Source: Cyanoderma ruficeps (Eukaryota > Chordata > Aves > Passeriformes > Timaliidae). Taken from it: a stretch of 64,000 nt of DNA. The stretch spans positions 573,791 through 637,790 of the forward strand of contig VZDJ01000063.1 in NCBI GenBank assembly GCA_008694505.1, written 5' to 3'. The notes below the pieces were generated by a model. That model was not told where the DNA came from and searched no databases. It saw only the letters and a program-made list of their open reading frames with translations. Position 1 is the stretch's first letter; each line of letters begins with the position of its first letter. The position numbers and the translations under genes were made by a program. Positions 23,294 through 35,600 of this stretch are shown here, piece after piece.

Positions 23294-26200
23294 GCCCTGC
23301 TTCTTGCTGTTGAATCATTAACTTTGAGTGTTTCCTTTGAAACCTGTGTCTGATGGAGATTTGCAGTGGAAATCACTTGTTGCTTGAACCTTGATTGATC
23401 ATTACCCAGCTACTCCAAAGGGATAAACTCTGCTGGTTTGCTGCTTCTGGGGCATGGATTTTTGTGTTAATTGTATGGAAATTCCGAGTAAATTGAATAA
23501 GAAGCTAATTATTATGATAGAAGGGATGTTTTTCCGTTTGAAGTGGAACATCCCATGGGAAGGGATGTTCTTCCTGAGAAAAGCTGAGTCCTGGCTGGCT
23601 GCCCTCAGTGCCTGGGAAATCCTGGGCCAGGCACTGCAGATCCAGGTGCTCCTGGCTCCCTCTGCAATATTTTTCTCATCATTCAGGGGGAAGCAGTCTA
23701 GACCAGAGACATTTATCACCACGGGGAAGAGAGAAGTGATTTTTGAGGGCAACAAAGTTCAAAGACTTTGCTGTAAGTCTTCAGGATTAAAGATTTACTT
23801 GATGCATCTTCCCCTGTTTAATAGACAGGAGGAGATGAAAGGGAATTTCTGTAAAGGTTTTTGTTCATACTTAATGATGCCACTATTAGATGAGCTTTGG
23901 CACAGTGTCCCGAGCCATGCAGCTTTAAAACCAACCTTTTTTAAACATTAAATGACCTTTTTTCATCCTCCAGCTTTAATAAATAAAGATTAGTTCAGCC
24001 TCATTACCTCCCGAGTCCTGGGGGCTGGTTTAATATTTAGTTAAAGTAACCAGTCTCCCAAAATGAGCACATTTTGCTGGTTTCCCATCCTAAATCCCAC
24101 AGGGAGACTGGAAACTCTCCTGGAATTTGATCTGGGTTCTGGAGCTGCTGCTGCCCCTTCCAGCCTGGATTCAAGCTCTCCATCTGAATTACTTTCTTTC
24201 CAAAACCTGCACTTTCCCCTTCCTCTTGTATTTGCTCCCAAAAGTTCAAATTCAATCAGAGCTGAGTAGGTAAAAGAGTTTACTGTTGTTATTTTGGATT
24301 TCTTTCCTTCCCTTTCCTTCCCTTCTTCACCTTCAGGGAACTTTTCAAGATTCTCAAAAATAAGAATAGAAATTGCTATCCTGAACAGAGATAAAAAAAA
24401 AAGCTCTGTGCAAACTTTTTTGCTTAGCTGGCTTGAGGAAACTATTCAGAATTTGCTTTTGACTATTTTTATACTTAAAGATCATTTAACTGTACATTAG
24501 TGGAAGTGGATTTTGTTTGAAAGCTGCCAATTAGGAAAAACACTTGAAAACATTCCCCAATTTAGTGATTTTGAAGCTTTAAATTGGAAACTAATGAATC
24601 TGAGAATGCTGACATCCACTCCCCCACTGCCGATCTTTAATTTCACCGAGTCAGCGCCTGAGCAGGAGCTGCATTTGGTGATGCTCATCAGGCTCAGCAC
24701 ATGGATTTACCCTTCCCTGGGAGCAGGGCTGCAGGAAAAGTTCCTACAGGAACTTTCTCCTCTGCTTCTCTCCTGGAAAAGTGGAGTTTGTGGAAAATCG
24801 TTCTCCCAGATTTGTTCTAATTAAAAGAAGTCCTCAGCCATATTAATATCCTACAAGCCCTGCTCCCGGCCTTGGAGGAAAGCACAACCCCTTTTGTTGC
24901 ATAATGAGATGAAGATGAACTCAATTTAACTCCCATAAAACTGAGGAAAAGATAGGAAAAGAAGGAATTCTTGAGTATTATCAGGATATTAGGTAAATCG
25001 TGCTGGTGTGGACCACCTTTGGGCTTCCGCTGCCGGGGTTAGGGCAGGGCTGGGACACGGGGCTCTGCAGCTGTGCCAGGAGAGAAGACATCTCACCGGG
25101 ATGAGCAGGGCAAGGCTGGGAAAAGAGCCCTGAGAGGTGGCTGCTGAAATCAGGCCGTGGTTTGAGTTTTGGGGTTGGGTCAAAGCCTTAGGGGCAGGAA
25201 AACCACAGGAAAAGGATCCTGGGCCCCAGGCAGGGGGGTCTGGGCTGTGCTGGAGGCTCCATGGTGGCAGAGAAGGGTGATGGGAGCAAGGAGGACCTTC
25301 CAGGCACAGCCCAGATCCCTCTGTGCGTCCCTCAGTGCCACCTCCAGCTCAACACCCCTGTGCAGCTCTAACCCTGCTCCCAGCCAGCTCTGCCTCCCAA
25401 ATCTGTGTGTCCTTTGTGCCCCGCTCTCAGGACTCAGGAGATCTTCCTGATGGGCTTTATAGTTCCCACCTCATTTATGTTTTTCCCTGCCTAAAACAAC
25501 CCAAGCCTAAACCTGCTGCAGCACAAGGACAGGTTCCAAAGCCCCAGCAGGGCACCCTGGCTGCTCCAGGGAGTTCCCCCTTTCCCTGCCATGAGCCAGC
25601 AGAGCCCCACTAATCCCTGCTCTGCTCCCCTACACCCGATCCAGCATCTCCTGGATGGCACCGCTCCCTGCAGAGTGATTTTCTGGGGAGGGAAGACAAG
25701 AATTGGTGTTTTTTTAGTACACACAGCAAACAGCAGCGCTGATCCTCCCCAGATAAAAAGGCAAAGCTGCATTCTGGGGGAAGACCTCCTGTTAGCAAGG
25801 ATAAACCCACCGGGGTGCCAGCTCCTCGTGCAATTCTAGCCTGGATGCTCCATTCCTGAATCCTTTCTGCCTTCCCTCCAGAAAAATAAAAATAATACCC
25901 CTCCCCACCTCCCTCTGCCTAACGCAGATCTGAGTGGGCAGCCCCGGGAGCTGAGTTCAAGAGTCAAGAGCGTTCTGTTTGAAAAATATTTGTCCCTCCC
26001 CACCCACGGCTGCCCACGTGCTTCCTGAAATATTCCAGCTCTCGGCTCCCTATCAATGCTTCCACAAAAGAATCATCCGGGCTTTTTGGGGATGATGTTC
26101 TGCCTGTGTTGGGATGTGAGGCAAGGCCTGGATCAGGGTTTTTTAGGGTTGGGCAGCTGGATGTGCCTCTCTGGGAGCAGCCAGCCCGTGCGGTGCCGGG

Positions 26201-26464
26201 AGCCCGGCAGCGTGGGTGGCTGTGCTGTGGCATTCCAGCAGGTAAAACAGAGGCTGCTGCAGAGATCTCACCACCCACCTGTCTGGCAGGACCTGGGGAG
26301 TGGGAGAAGCAGCGGGAAAGGCCACGTGTGGGAAGGGGGAAGCGGCAGCTCCGGCGGTGACGGGAGCACAAACAGAGCTCCTGCAGGGATCAGCGAGCGT
26401 GGGGACGGGGAGGCAAGGGGAGAGCCCAAACCTAACCCGTGCCAACACCTTCTCCCCCCCACAG

Positions 26465-26629
26465 CTGCCATCCTGGATGACCCCATGGAGTGCAGCAGAG
26501 GGGAGAGGCTCTCCATCACCCTGGCCAAGAACCGCATCAACCGCGCGCCCGAGCGGGCGGGCAAGGCCCGGGTGGAGGTGGACATCTTCGAGCTGCTGCG
26601 GGACAGCGAGTACGAGACGGCCGAGACCA
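26465..26629 (+). CDS. GRIK4: GRIK4 exon encoding the first beta strand and start of the amino-terminal domain
   Basis: The exon is 165 nt, preceded by CCCCCCCACAG and followed by GTGAGTGCC. It begins with the last two bases of an Ala codon and ends with the first base of an ATG, so both flanking introns are phase 1. It encodes 54 whole codons starting [12 protein letters not shown] and ending DSEYETAET. This is the beginning of lobe 1 of the clamshell, right after the signal peptide. The Cys of PMEC probably takes part in the conserved disulfide of the domain, by analogy with other iGluRs. The exon is very CpG-rich (for example AACCGCGCGCCCGAGCGGGC). The reading frame happens to stay open from 26056 to 26775 through both splice sites. 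Confidence 0.96.
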
Positions 26630-29600
26630 GTGAGTGCCGCGGGAGCTCGGGGTTTCTCAACGACAGCACCAGTAGGATTTCAGTAGGAGCCATTTGTTGT
26701 TTATATTTGTCTCGGTTTGGAAAGACAGATGTCTGCCAGGGAAAGCTGGAGCTCGCCTTGGAACGGAGAATGTGAAGCCCCTCCCTCCAAATTATTATAA
26801 ATTTGTGATTAGGGTCTTTCAGGAAAAGATGTGAGAATAGTAATAACAGTTCTTTACTAGGAATGTTAAAAAAAATACAAATGTAGTAATACAAAAAAAC
26901 CCAAGCAAACAAACAAAAAATCCTAGAAACCCTGACAGAGTCAGAAATACAACCTGACACTCTGTTGGTCAGGGTGTTGGGAGCAGTCCAAATAAATCCT
27001 CCTGGAGTAACAGACCTCTACTTCTGAAGTAGAGATGATCCTGGAGAAGGGTCCAGTGGAGGTGAGATGGGTTTGGTCTCCCTCTGGGAATCGAGTGCAG
27101 ACAGGCTGTGCTGCTGTTCTGAATGCCAGCTTTGATCCAGGTGGGAATGCTGGGCTCCTCCCCCTGGGTGGAGCCTCTCCCCATGGGATGATGGAATTGT
27201 CTCAGCCCTGCAGTGAGCCTGGATGGCCCATGGACAGCAGATCTCCCCTGGAGGGAGGATGGGTCCTGGAAGGGATAAAGAACCCTGCCCCAGCTGGTTT
27301 GAACACCTGCCCCCTCCCCGCTGGAGTTCTGAGGAATGGGTTATACAAGAGATAAAGCAAACACCTCCCCAAACACTTTCAGCAGATGGAGAACAGAATA
27401 CACATTTTTGGTTGCATATTGCAAACCCAGACAGCGTTACACTGTAGACTGTAGGACTGCTGTTCCCGCATTTCTGGATTGCTTGCTCTGCTTTGTTCAC
27501 GCGGCCAGACCGTGTCCCTGAGGGAATTTGGTTGGTTACAGCTCCGAGCCTTCACAGCCTCCTTTATCTTATTCTTGTTGTCTTGGTATTTTTGTTTCTT
27601 AGGCTCTTGGTATTTTTAGAACATTTTGTGTCTTTGTAAGCTTAATACATTCTAAAAGAACTGATAATAATAATAATGAACACCTACAGGTGGTAGTTTG
27701 GCTGGAGTACTTCATATTCTGAGTTACGCAGATACAGCAGAGAGCCCAGCTCTGCTCCCAGGAGGTGTCTGGCACACGGAACTTGTGATTTTGTGGCAGT
27801 ACAGAGAGAAAAAAACCATCTCTCTACTCCTTGAACAGAGCAGTTGTCCTTGGAGGTGGATGAAATGTGCTGGTGCGAGCCCAGGCGTGGACTGAGAGGA
27901 TTCCTGCCCCCTGTAAGCTTTGCCACCACTCAGTGTCTTGGGACAAATAATTTCCTTTAATCTGCCCGTCAATAAGCAGGGGTAACACAGATCCTTTGTC
28001 AAGCACTTAATGGTGAGCGAACAAGAGACTCTCGGGCAAGTTGGGTGCAATTAAGTTGTTTTTAAAACCCCGCGGAATTCTGTGTGTCAGCAAACATATC
28101 AGCTCTTCCCGGAGCTGGAGATTGGCAGCAGATTTATTTACGCCAAGTGAAGTTTTTCAAGTGATGTTTGAAATCATGAGGACGAAGAAGAGCTAATTTC
28201 AAAGGAGTAGCAGATTTCCCACGTCTCCTTCAAGTCCCTGAATGAGACTGTTCTTTATTAGGGTTGTTCCTCTGGATGCCCAGTGTGCCAGTTCTGTGCT
28301 GGTGAATAAAAAATAAATTGATGGTCACTGTCCACAGTTTGAAAGGAGCCCAAAAGGTCTATGGTAGTTTTTTTTGCTGTAAGAGGGAAAAGCCTTTGGA
28401 ATAGGAAATCCTCCTTTTAGAATCGTTTTTAAGCCGACCTTTAGAGTTCAAGGGAGGGCTGTAATTTTTTATTACCAGTTGGCTCGAGAAAGCTGGAGAA
28501 ATAATTCTAAATAATAGAGATTTTAGACTTGTTTCCTAATGATTCTGCATTCCATGACTGTGTGATCTGCAGGGCATCCCCGGAAAGTGTGGCAGGGGGT
28601 TGTGCCTTGGGGCTGGCTGGTTTTTCCTGGAGTTTTGGTGGGGTTTCTGCCCAGCAGTGCTCAGGGCTCTCCAGGTGAGCTGGCAGAGCCGCTCCGTGGG
28701 ATCAGCACATCGCTCCTTCATTTCCTGAACAAGCGTCTGCACTATTTATAGACGTGTGCAGTTAATAAAGAGCGTCTCAGCAAGTACCTGGGCTCTATTT
28801 ATAGAGCCTGGCCCCCGTGAGGCAGCCCAGACTAAACCCAGCTCAGGCACTTGCACCCAGCACTTCTCCACTGCTTTGGATCCCTCGGTTTTTTAAAGAT
28901 TTTCCTGGTCTTCCCCATCTCTGTTGTCCACTGTTGTCCCCTAACTGGCACAGCATTAGGGCACATCCAATTTACCTGGCCAGACCTTGCAGAAGGGATG
29001 GGAATTGCATGGAATCACAGAATTCCAGACTGGAGAGGGTTAGGAGAGACCTTAAAGCTCATCCAGCTCCTCCCCAGCCTGGCCTTGGACACTTCCAGGG
29101 ATCCAGAACCTCCCCACCCTCACAGGGAAGGATTTTTTCCCACCATCCCATTTATCCCTGCCCTCTGGAAGTTTGAAGCCATTCCTCTTTGTTCTGTCAC
29201 TCCATCCCTGTCAAAAGTCTCTCTCTCCATCTTTATCTTTCCCTCCCTTCAGCTGGAAGGGACAATTAGATCATCACAAAGCCTTTTCTTTTCCAGGCTG
29301 AACAACCCCAAACTCTCCCAGCCTTTCCTCACAGCAGGGCTGCTCCATCCCTCTGATTATCTGTGTGCCTCCTCGGAATACTCCAAGCACATTCCCAGTT
29401 TGCCCCTTAAAATATCCCAAATCTCCCTGTGAGACTCCTAAAAAAAATGAGAAAATTCCTCATTTTCCTCAGCTTCCTTTGTCTTTGAAGGACTCAGTGG
29501 CATTTTTGGCTCCATTTTTGGTCCTTCCTCATAAATATCCTGCTTGTAGCAGCATTCCTGGCCCGTACCTTTGTTTGGGGAACAGACTTGATTGCAGTGA

Positions 29601-32600
29601 CCCCAGAGGTGCTGCAAGGATCACGAGAGGGATTTCTGCCTTAATTTCAGCCTGTGACACTGCTCAGGAATTCTTCTCTTGGAAGGTTTCTCCAGCAGAG
29701 GAATATTAATCGGCTGAGAGTGAAATATTATGCAAGAAATTGTTGATTTCAGCAAATGTTGTGTTTAGGGAGAAAGTGGAAACAGGGCAAGTGAGGAAGA
29801 GGCATCTCCCATTTCCCGTTTTCACCTTGCGGTGATTTTCTATGTTTTCTTTACTTGGATTTTTAGAGCAGAAATTGGAGCAAGTTGACTTGATTTTGGT
29901 GAATTTTGCAGTGTGTTATTTGCCTTTTCTTCAGAGGGGAATAAAGAATGTCTGGAAGCTTTTCTTAGAAAAGGAATAATCTGGATTCTGTATGGCTTCG
30001 CTATTAATGTCACTGATCTTATTCTTGATTTATCCTGGTGGCAGAGGAAAATCAGATCCCTGAACTTAAATTTCAAGGCTTTCATGGCTTTCAAATGCTT
30101 CAATATGTTGCTGGTATTTGTTATGACACACAATATTAATAAAAACTGTTGAGATGTTTTAACCTGTGACTGCAAAGCTGTTTACAGCTGTTTAATACTG
30201 TTCTCACATTTCACACCCTTTGATTCACTCTTAAATATCACAGCTCCATGCTTAGCTGACAGATCGAGGAGTGCTGGGATTACAACACATATNTTTTCTT
30301 TTTTTTTTTTTTCCCCCGCTGTTGCAAGGAAAGGCCGTTCTCTCTTTGTGTTTGATGTTCCTTTTGTGCAGCTCCAAAACGACTTGTTTAATCATGTCTT
30401 TATCGAAACCACCTTGTTCCTTTTGATGGCCGGGCAGGACAGATTTCCCTACTTGTCACCCTGTCCCCTCTGGCCTCGGCAGCCTTTTAACTCCTTTTAA
30501 CTTTTAACTCCTCTTTGTCGGGAGTCCAAACACCCCGGGGCGGGTGAGGAGTGAGAGCCAGCAGAGCAGCTGGAGAATTGGAGGGTTGGGTTTATCCACA
30601 CGGATATTTCAAAGTGCCCTTTCAAAGGGTCCTTCCAGTGACTCCAGGGTGTTGTTTTCACCTGTCCCAGTGTTCTGGGGGGTTTTATGTTTCAGCCTGC
30701 TCTGGTTATCAGGGAATCATGGAATGGGTGGGGTTGGAAGGGACATTAAGGATCAGAATCAGAATCAGAATTAGGTTGGAAGGGACCTCCAGGATCGAGT
30801 CCAACCCAGCCCCGACACCTCAACTAAACCCTGTCACTGAGTGCCACATCCAGCCTTTCCTTAAACACATCCAGGGATGGGGACTGCACCACCTCCCCAG
30901 GTAGATCATTCCAATACTTTATCACTCTTTCTGTAAAAACCTTTTCCTGATATGCAGCCTGTATTTATTTCCCTTGGCCCAGCCTGAGCCTGTGTCCTCT
31001 CGTTCTGTCAGTGCTGCCTGGAGAAAGAGACCAACCCCACCTGAGCACAGCCACCTTTCAGGAAGTTTTAGAGAGTGATAAGATCACCTCTGAGCCTTCT
31101 CTTCTCCAGGCTAAACAGCCCCAGATCCCTCTGGATCATTTTGTTCCACCCCTTATCATGGGCAGGGACATTTTCCACTATCCCAGGTTGCTCCAAGCCC
31201 CATCCAACCTGGCCTTGGACATTTCCAGGGCATCCCCAACCTCTCCAGACCCCCTCTGGCTGCAGATTCCTGTCAGGAAGCGCGAGGGATGCTTCAGGAG
31301 CATCTCTAGAACCCCTTCTGTTTATGCACTTGGTGTTTTGTCTCTGAGAATCCCGTGCCCATTCCCTGCCTCTGGAGATCTCGGCTGTGTTTTGCAATCA
31401 GGGAGCTGCTGAGGTATCTCCACACCTTCCCTGCTGGTTTGTTTTGAATTAGAGCCAGGAACCTTCTGTGCATTCTGTTTGAAACCCTGCTCAGGTATCT
31501 GTGTGCTCTGAAAGAGATGATTCTGCCCCGGGGCTGGATCCTCTCTCTGGAGGGAGTTTTCAGCCCTGCCTTGAACAGGGAAGGATTCATGGAAATGTTT
31601 TCCAGGTGCTCTGGGATCTCAGGAAGTGAAAGACACTCTGGCCACGTCTGAGGTGATGTGCACACATTTATCATCAAGAGCTACTCATTTGTTGGGCTTT
31701 TTCACAATCAAAAATAAGTTTGCAGTTCTGCCTTCCTGTAAAAAGTATCTGGCTGTGTCCCAAGTGTCCAAACCTGGACTTCATTCCCAAACACACTCGT
31801 GGAAATGATTGGACACTGCTCTGCTGTACAAAAGGAGGGTCACTGTGCCCTGAACTCACACACCTGATCCAGGATGGGCAGTGATCCATGGTAAAGAGGT
31901 CCTTAAAGTGATGCCACTTCAATGTACTTGAATGTGTTCTTGAGACCCTGAATTCTGAACAACATCAAAACTGGGACAGAAACTCGGAGCTGCTGGAGCC
32001 TGCAGCACTCACCAAGAGCCCTGCACAGCCCACAGCTTTTGTGGTGCCCAGGTGTTGGGGGATGAGGGGATTTGAGTGGCAGGGGGTCTGTAATTATCCC
32101 TCGTTATAGTCCCTGTGATTATCACGGATGGATTTTGGGTACAGGACCAACATTTCCACATCCTGCAAATGCTTGTCTGGACGCCCATGGCAGCAGCAAG
32201 GTCGAGCCTCTCCTCCCTGTGGAGACCTGACAGCATCGGGTAACGCTCCGAAACAGGAAATGTGGATTACAAGAGGAGCTTTCCAAATGTGGTCAAAACC
32301 TTTGCCTCAGGCACCTCCACTTTGTTCCCATTCATTTCCCTTCATTTTTGTGGCTGTTTCCCCCTGGTAGCGATAAGCCGGGTCTTCTTCTTCCTCCACT
32401 TGTTGCAACTCCGTTGCTATGGCTACTTAACCCACTTTTTGTTCCTGCTAGCAGGCGCGAGAAGAAAAATCACTCACCAAACTTCCTCCTGCAAATTTTC
32501 CCCAGGAACTTTGTCCTGGTGACCCGTGGATAAGGGAGGGCTTGGAGCAGCTCCTTCCTCGTGGATGCTGAGCTGAGAGGGACTGATGTGTGCTGCTGAG

Positions 32601-35600
32601 ACAGCAGACAAGGCTTTCAAACTGCCGGCGCTCTTTATTTAAAAGGCTCTTCTGGAGAGGTTTTAAAGTGCCTGTAAATTTTTTAAGCATGGAAGAAAAG
32701 CAAGCCCTGGATTCCTTTGAAGATGCTGCAGAAAAATATCCCTCATTCCGTAGGAGATTGAGTTGTTGGAGGGCGAGGGAGCTCAGAAGGAAGGAAAACC
32801 CAAGAGGAGATGTTTGCATTTCATGAGCACTTTCTGTAAGAAGCTGGAGCAATCAGTGGGGACCGGGGAGGATAAGGAGTTTTTCCATCAAAAGAGAAGC
32901 AAAACCAATTCCCCAAAGTGACAAATTAAATGAGATTTGGGCCTCATGTTCCAGTGGTGAAGCTGTGGAGTCTTCGGGAGTCTAAGGCCAGACAGAGATC
33001 CCAGACTCACAGAATGGTCTGGATTGGCAGGAACCTTAAAGATCATCTTGTTCCACCTCCTGCCATGGGCAGGAACCACTCCCAGCTTGCTCCAAGCCCC
33101 CTCCAGCTTGGCCTTGGACGCTCCCAGGGATCCAGGGGGTAGCCACAGCTTCTCTGGGAAAACCTGAAACTGTAGATGTTCACTTTCCAAACCCCACACT
33201 CAACCCCAACCCTCCCTTTCTAAAACCACCCCAGCACAGAGAGCTTTCCTTCCACTTCCAGCTTTGATTTAAAAACTCAAAGTCACCAAAACCCCTGCTC
33301 TGATCTGTAGCTCAGCAGTTTTGATGACAAATTCACTTTACTACCAAAAAAACCCCACGTTCAATTTGATTTTTTCCAGCTCAAAGAAATCTTCACAACC
33401 CTCACAAGAGCTGCTCTGAGGTGCAAGGTTTGATACTGAAGAGTGCCTATCTTGAAAATCTCAGCTTTGGGATGAAGTGGTTTGTTTTTCACACACAGAA
33501 ATGTCAGCTTGCCCTGGCCAGAACTCACCAGAGTTTTGGTGCCTCTTTTCTCCCTTTTGCTGCCTCCTTCCTCCCCTCCAGTAGCCGATTTCTTCAGAAA
33601 GATTCCCATGGAGCAAATGTGGCTTTGCCTGGGCCAAAAGCTGAGTGTGTGAGGATGCTGAGGCAGGTCTGGCATGGCAGGAGGAGCTGCAGCCACTTCT
33701 CAGGAGGCTTTTGGAGCTCAGGGGCTGAGCTCTCACCTCCTGTTCAAGAGGTTTTTCCTGCTCTGCAGGAAGGGTTCTGAGCCATGCAGGGGATGGCAGC
33801 AGGGAGGTGGTGGGCTGCTCCTGGGAGTGAAATTCACCTGGATTTGTGCTGTGAATTGAAAGGACCAAAAAGTTTAACTCTGGGAAGAGATTTAACTCCT
33901 TCAGTTTGTCAGGTGGTTTTTTATATGGTTCTGCTAACCTTGGCGGCAGGGAGCCCAAAGATTTAACTACTGCCAGGAAGAAAACAACACAAAACAAAAG
34001 AAAACCAATGAAATCCTTGGTTTTACCACTGAACTCTGCAAAGATGAGGGGAGAAATTCCTGCTGTTTGATGCTTTGAAGCCAGGGCACTGCTGTGTGTA
34101 GCATCTTCCATAAAGTTTAGTTCAAGTTTCTGTCCTGGGGACAGAAAAGGGTGGTACAAGAGAGGGTCAGAGGTGAAGATTTTGGGATTTTGGGGAGAGT
34201 TTGGGTGGGGTTTTAAAAGGCTGAGAGAAGATGGAGAGTGCCACAGGCAGGGTGACAGTGCTGCAGGGGGAATAAAGGGATTTTTGGGATGGAATGGCAG
34301 GGAGGGTGTTGTGTGAGGGAGATGATGCCGTGTCCTTACTGAGGTGCAGCAGGCACGGTGAGCACGGCTGTCTGCTGGAATTGGGGGTGGATTCTGATGT
34401 CTGTTCCGTCTCTCTGATGCCCACAGTGTGCCAGATTCTCCCCAAAGGCGTGGTGGGGGTGCTGGGACCTTCCTCCAGCCCAGCCTCCAGCTCGATTATC
34501 AGCAACATCTGTGGGGAGAAGGAGGTAAGTGGAGAAGTCCCTTTGTGGTGGTCAGAGTGGACAGCGTGGTTCCTCACCCCTCCTCCTAATGCACAGACTG
34601 TGGAAATGTCTTCCTTTTCCCTTTGCTGCCTCTTCCTGCCTCCCTTTTCCTCTCTGCATCCCCCTTTGCTCCAGCTCCCCTCACATTCATCACGGTCATG
34701 GGCTGCAGACCCAGAGCTTGCCCTGACAGATGCAAACCCAGAGCTCCTGCTGTGACTTCATGCACGTACTTGGGAAGCTTTATGTTTACTGCTGTTCCAT
34801 CCAGTTCAACCCCTTTTTTTTTTTTTTTTGAAATCTATGTCCAGACTGTGCTGGATTTAATATTTTATAAGCCTCGAATCATCCTACACTGGTCTGGCTC
34901 TGCACTCAGGAGAAGAAATTGAGTTCTCTTCTCATAGTTCATCCCTTTAAAGCCAGATAACATCTCTCACCCGTTTAGTGGCTCTCTCTGGAGCCCAGCC
35001 TTCCAGGAGAGGAGCGCTGTAAATAATTTGCATTCCCAAATGAGTGCTGGTGGTTGTTCCTGGAGTGTGGAAGAGATGGAAGGGATCTTTCAGCCCTGAT
35101 GCACGGGGCTGCAGCAGGAGGAGTCCCCTGGGGGTGTTTATAGTGTTTTCTCTTGCTAAATGTCCTGGACATGTGCTCCATCCCAGGAAAAGCAACTCTG
35201 CAAGTGTTTTTCCTCTGAAATTCAGATTCATTCTGAGTCTCTGATCTGAGGCTCCTGATTTATTTTTTTCCTCAGAAAGGAGAGGTGAGTGCCGGTGCCC
35301 TGCTGAGGTGTTTGGTTCTCTCAGCTGCCCTCCACGCGATGTAAACCTGCAGGAACTCCCTGGGATTTACACCCCAGGAGCATCAGCCGTGTCAAAGGGG
35401 ACACGGAGCCCAGGCAGAGCCCCGTGTGCCTGCAGCCACCCCTGAGGAAAGGCAGCAGTGTCCCCAGGCAAGCCCCGAGCTGCAGGGACAGTGATGATGC
35501 TCCGGGGGATGAACCTGTGCTGCTCACGCCCCAAGAATCCCTTTCCCCTGTCCAGAAAGGGGAGTTGCAGTGGGGCAGAGCTCTTGGAAAGGAGAGGAGG

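Larger units (their letters stand above)
1..26464 (+). other. GRIK4: GRIK4 intron or 5' gene region upstream of the first recognised exon
   Basis: No exon of GRIK4 or of another gene is recognisable in these 26 kb. I looked for a signal-peptide exon ending in a phase-1 donor after a Leu-Arg-Ile-like sequence and did not find one. The stretch holds CR1 fragments (5661-5844, 8225-8312, 9787-9990, 18871-19098, 21570-22062), LTR-like elements (4981-5295, 8705-9021, 11529-12008), tandem repeats (650-795, 2644-3122, 6561-7097, 17836-17982, 20044-20138, 22924-23115, 23216-23293), a G/T-rich tract (10613-10693) and a CpG-rich block (10141-10990). The rest is unremarkable single-copy-looking intronic DNA with chance open frames. 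The final 26 bases carry a C-rich pyrimidine tract ending in CACAG. How much of this is first intron and how much is 5' flank cannot be decided here. Confidence 0.7.
26630..34426 (+). other. GRIK4: GRIK4 intron, 7.8 kb
   Basis: Donor GTGAGT, acceptor CCCACAG, phase 1. It contains copy 1 of the exon-adjacent repeat family (26708-27303), CR1 fragments at 29011-29375 and 33006-33137, and a nested CR1 pair at 30714-31262. There is one undetermined base at 30293 beside a T run. Nothing gene-like is seen in the remaining stretches 27304-29010, 29376-30713, 31263-33005 and 33138-34426. Confidence 0.9.

Noticed and set aside
1..26464. GRIK4 signal-peptide exon inside the window
   Set aside because: No ATG-initiated hydrophobic segment ending in a phase-1 donor with a compatible sequence was found; it probably lies upstream.
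28851..29432. 193-codon plus-strand open frame
   Set aside because: It overlaps an antisense CR1 fragment (29011-29375), which accounts for most of it.
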